Assembly: GCA_020747065.1 (NCBI GenBank)
Contig: JAGMVK010000003.1
Span: 992,001 to 1,056,000, forward strand
Origin: Cadophora sp. MPI-SDFR-AT-0126
Taxonomy: Eukaryota > Ascomycota > Leotiomycetes > Helotiales > Ploettnerulaceae
Length of the DNA stretch: 64,000 bases
Direction of reading: 5' to 3'
Of the stretch, positions 60,501 to 64,000 are shown piece after piece (the first letter of the stretch is position 1; each line of letters opens with the position of its first letter). Position numbers and translations under genes: made by a program. Below the pieces are notes generated by a model that saw only the letters and a program-made list of their open reading frames with translations, ran no database searches and was not told the DNA's origin.

Positions 60501-62941
60501 AATACATATAATTAATTAATACCTCTTATATTCTTACTAAACGCTCCTATATTAATAAGAAGATCTTAAAAGAATTAATTTATCTATTATATTATATACC
60601 TTTCTTTTTAGGGTAGTTTTTAAATTCTACTCTTTAGTATATATAATACCTTCTATTTATTAAGCCTTTTTATTATATCTTATATATTATACTCTATCTT
60701 ACTTATTATAAACATAATCGTAAAGAAAGCCTTTCTATCTTTATTTCTACTATTAGAACTAGTTAATAAATTATTAAAATATAATAAAGTATTAGAATTC
60801 TAAGAATTTAGATTATTTTTCTAAATTTTAGAACCTTCTTAGTTCTAATCTAAATCTAATCCAATTCCCTTAGTATACACTAAGTAAGCCTTAAAAGAAT
60901 TATTAATTACTTTTATACTTTTTACTTTATACTTAATAAAGTACTTTACTTTTAATACTCTCTACTTTTCATTAGAATAATAATTACTATAGTAATCTAT
61001 CTTCTTATAGATAATATACCTTATATAACCTAGTTTAGGCTGAAATTTAGTTCTATATTTATTACTTACTAAAAACTTTATCCTCTGATCTAAATAAAAG
61101 GCTCTTCCATCTATTATATAAGAATAATAGTAATTTAGCCCTAACTTAGTGTATTTTCCTACTTATAATCTTAACTTATAGATTATTTCTACGCTTAAAG
61201 CTATATAAAGGCTATCTATTAATATAAGGAATATAAGTAGTGCTTAAAATAACGCTATCTTAAAGAATAAGTTTTTAGATATTCCTTATATAAGCTTATT
61301 ACGTAATATCTTATTATTTCATATATTATTATCTTTAAGGCTAAGTTAAATACTTTACAGTTCTCTAGTAAAGCTCTCTAACTAAGCTAAAATTAGCCTA
61401 CCTTTTTAGTAAAGCTTAGCTTAAAATAATAAGAAAGTTAGGCTAAACTAGTAGTTAAGAAATTAGTTAATTCTCTCCTCTATCTTAAAGTTAGTATATA
61501 TTATTTTAATAAGATTATTAAATTTATACCCCTTGTTTTATAAGTATTAATAATAGTATAAACTTACTCTATCCTGAAGTATTATCGGAAATACCCGATG
61601 CTAAATATTATACTTAATACTAGCTTTTTAATAAAAATTAGTAAAGATATATAATTTCTTATTTAAGTAATCTTTAAACTTATTATACTAAAGCTCTTTT
61701 ATATATATCTTACTAAGGCTTACTAAGGACTTTAATTAGCCTTGCGTTAATATATCCTAGATATACTAGAATAATTGTATTTGCTTTATATATAGTCTAT
61801 TAGGTCTAGGTTCTGTAAATAGGGGTAAAGACCTATCCCGCGGGTATATATCCGGGGCTAGTACTAGATTTAGTAATAAATTCTCGTTTAGTTTCTATAT
61901 TAGTGCTATATTTGGGGGTCCTCTCCTAGGAGTAAATAAGAACTCTCTCTTTATATAAACCGGTAGTATTACGCTATATAAATCGTTATTTAAAATAGTG
62001 ATTTTTATATAGGTAGGGGTAATAAAATTATCTGAGCTCTGAGATACCTTAGCCCTTAGGAAATTACTTCTTAACTAAATATATTAGCGTATCCCTTCCT
62101 TCTCTTTTAGAGGAGTCGACTTAATAGAATCGATTACTACTATTAGTTTATTATATTAATATAATAAAGGTACTTTCTAGTAAAGTATTTAAGTAATTAA
62201 AGTTATTACTTAGCGAGTACTTTAAATCTAATTTAGTACTATCTTAGGAGTGTTCTAAATCTATAACCTTAATTAATTCTTTAGTTAAATATTATCTTTA
62301 ACTTATACTATTTAAGCTAATGTAATAAATACTAGTACTTTATTTTATTATATATAAATACTATTAGCTTATAATATATTTTATAATATAATCTACTTTA
62401 ATTTCCTTATTTAGAAAAAGTAGAAAGAAGACTAATTTCTAAAGTACTCCTAGTAATCTTAGAAAAGGAACTCGCTCTTTTTACTACTATTATAGAAGAG
62501 CTTCTAAAACTCCTGCGAAAGCTTCATTAGATCCTCTAGTAGTTCCTTTACTAGCTTTAGCTTTATCTATATTACCTTCGCTACTTCCTCTTTTTCCTTT
62601 ACTTTTTCCTCTTAGTCTAAAATAGTTAGTATTTCTTTAGCTATAGTTTATATCTAAATTAGTAATCTTCTAGATATAGTATTATTTACTTAAAAGTTCT
62701 TTAGCTAGAGTTAAGTAATTAATTTAATAATTATTAAAAAGGAATTATTACTATTATTATATATATAAGTGTATAAGATTTTTAATCTAAATATAATACT
62801 TATTTCTTACTTTTAAATTACTACTTATTAGTTTAGTTTTAAAGAGTTACTTATTAAGTATAGCTAAGTACTTAATATTAAAGTCGCTGCTTTTCTTACT
62901 ATAACCTATCTACTCTATAGTATATATTAACTACTAATTAG

Positions 62942-63160
62942 TATCAGTTTAATACTAAATATAAGCTAAGAATTAAACGTAAATATCATATATATATATA
63001 TATATTAAGCTTAATAGTATAGAAAATCTGTGTATTTCTAAGAGGAAGCGAGAGATACTAGACTATATACTGCCTCCGAAATACTACCGAATCGCCTTCG
63101 TAAGTAGTTCTACCCCCTATTCTAGCTGAGACATGGCCTGTATAGGCCTATGGACCAATA
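62942..63160 (-). repeat. 5' LTR of the outer copia element
   Basis: 219 bp. It is slightly longer than the other three LTRs because of extra TA units in an internal TATATA tract. Confidence 0.92.
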
Positions 63161-63165
63161 ATAGC
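63161..63165. repeat. Target-site duplication ATAGC, right copy
   Basis: Second copy of the outer element's target duplication; the gypsy gag continues after it. Confidence 0.9.
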
Positions 63166-64000
63166 TTATAGAAAAGATCTCTCCCTTAAACGAAGGAACT
63201 AACCTAATATTTAAGTAATAGAAAGCTTTAATTAAAGATTAATTAAAGATTAACGTGAGTCTTTACCTAAATACTTAAGTATAGTAAGCTTTAGTATAAG
63301 GATTAACTACTAGCTTAGCTCGCTTTTACTTAGAGCCTTAATATTTATCTAAAACTAATATGTTCTAAATAGCCCTGAAAATGATTTCTTTACTAGAGAC
63401 CTACTTTCTTACTAGAAATAAAGCTTATAAGGCTTATACTAAGTTCTTTAATATAAGTATATAAGAACTAGACTACGCACGCGAAACTTTTACTTAATTT
63501 TGTGTAAGATTTTAGAATACTGTAATTTAAGGAAATATAGCTTATATAAAATAATTCTTCTTTATATAGCTTAAAATCACTTCCTAGCTTTATACTACTA
63601 CTACGTTAATTAAGAGCTTATAGTAAGATAATTATATAGTGATAGTAACTTATTTTATCTTAATTAATACTAATAAGTAATAGAATACGTAACTTAACTT
63701 ATCTCTTACTAGCCTTTATAAATTAAACTCTCCCTAAAATATAACTAGGTTAGGCCTCTTTTAAAAGACTTCCGGACTACTTACTTCTTAACTAGTACTT
63801 AAACCTACTTCTTCTCCTAACGCTCCCTTCTATTACTACTTAATACTATAGATCGTAACTCCTACCTTACTATATTAAGAGAGTATATAGAAACCTTAGG
63901 GAGGTTTTAGTAATTTATAAGTAAAGTATTATAAGTACAGAAAGTTTAAGTACTATAAGTTAAACTATTTTAAATTAACTAAGGTTTAGGTTCTTAATAA
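63166..64000 (+). mobile_element. Ty3/gypsy gag, continuation, runs off the window
   Basis: The plus-strand reading continues the gag broken at 47,930. It contains KIEDRLK-like and YLSKTNMF sequence, ISLLETYFL, and ELDYARETFT...FCVRF, matching the retrotransposon gag core. A mutated zinc knuckle near 63,930-63,975 (YYKYRKFKYYKLNYFK) shows its Cys/His positions as Tyr. It has many stops. Pol would lie beyond the window. Confidence 0.75.

Larger units (their letters stand above)
47931..63160 (-). mobile_element. Full-length Ty1/copia element (outer), split by its own family
   Basis: A minus-strand element bounded by LTRs at 62,942-63,160 (5') and 47,931-48,145 (3') and flanked by ATAGC duplications. 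Removing the inner insertion (49,976-57,584) and one TTAAT leaves about 7,616 bp, almost the length of the inner copy (7,609). In minus orientation it reads gag (about 62,700-60,800), protease, integrase, RT (about 58,950-58,000) and RNase H. RNase H is broken by the inner element between 57,590 and 49,970. The 3' region of about 1.5 kb is at 49,690-48,146. It is more degraded than the inner copy. Confidence 0.92.
39981..64000. other. AT-rich, RIP-mutated retrotransposon block
   Basis: Composition changes abruptly near 39,980-40,060 to very AT-rich sequence dominated by TpA, with CpA and TpG nearly absent (none in 40,881-41,195). No frame longer than 60 codons survives. Every recognisable protein trace is from LTR retrotransposons, with Gln/Arg/Trp codons turned to stops. 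This is the pattern left by RIP, which converts CpA to TpA in repeats of Pezizomycotina. The block runs off the right edge. Confidence 0.93.

Noticed and set aside
39981..64000. Centromere as explanation of the AT-rich block
   Set aside because: AT-rich RIP blocks can be centromeric, but the structure here is fully explained by nested LTR elements and nothing specific to a centromere is visible.
1..64000. CRISPR arrays, rRNA or tRNA genes
   Set aside because: No spaced direct repeats of CRISPR type and no rRNA or tRNA sequence was noticed by eye; small tRNAs could be missed without a covariance search.

Overview
The window is nuclear DNA from a filamentous ascomycete (Pezizomycotina). Genes carry short GT-AG introns of about 42-107 nt with CTAAC/CTGAC-like branch sites. 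They include fungal hallmarks: an APSES regulator of the StuA type, a Zn2Cys6 activator, the Akr1 palmitoyltransferase, a Kre9/Knh1-like wall protein, a Pho80-type cyclin and a nuclear-encoded ATP synthase subunit 9. The right-hand third shows the signature of repeat-induced point mutation (RIP). I cannot place the species from sequence alone.

The window has two compartments. From 1 to about 39,980 it is GC-balanced and gene-bearing. In order: a PAP2-family membrane enzyme (+), a BTB protein (+), a short StuA-type APSES protein (-), SRP72 (+), a Sec7-PH ARF exchange factor (-), a decayed gap of about 5.7 kb holding an MFS-transporter pseudogene, a Zn2Cys6 regulator (-) beside an epoxide hydrolase (-), ATP synthase subunit 9 (-), Akr1 (-), SRP receptor beta (+), cystathionine beta-synthase (-), a Kre9/Knh1-like wall protein (+), an M24 Xaa-Pro peptidase (-) and a Pho80/PREG-like cyclin (-). 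Exon structures were rebuilt by eye from splice consensus, reading frame and family conservation. The genes are mostly unrelated housekeeping functions. SRP72 and SRP receptor beta act in the same pathway (ER protein targeting). The Zn2Cys6 gene and the epoxide hydrolase are the one pair whose arrangement suggests co-regulation. Pentanucleotide and tetranucleotide microsatellites are concentrated in 5' leaders and promoters.

From about 39,980 to 64,000 the sequence is extremely AT-rich, CpA/TpG-poor and TpA-rich. No gene is intact, but the structure can be read. A minus-strand Ty3/gypsy remnant with a chromodomain (40,430 to about 43,300) abuts a plus-strand Ty1/copia remnant (about 43,440-46,776). 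A second Ty3/gypsy element then begins on the plus strand (LTR 46,777-46,999, gag). That gag is split by a Ty1/copia element on the minus strand (47,931-63,160, duplicated target ATAGC). This element is itself split by a second copy of the same family on the plus strand (49,976-57,584, duplicated target TTAAT). The gypsy gag resumes at 63,166 and leaves the window. Both copies of the copia family carry a 3' region of about 1.5 kb with coding-like sequence on the strand opposite to pol. That possible antisense gene is the most unusual thing in the window.
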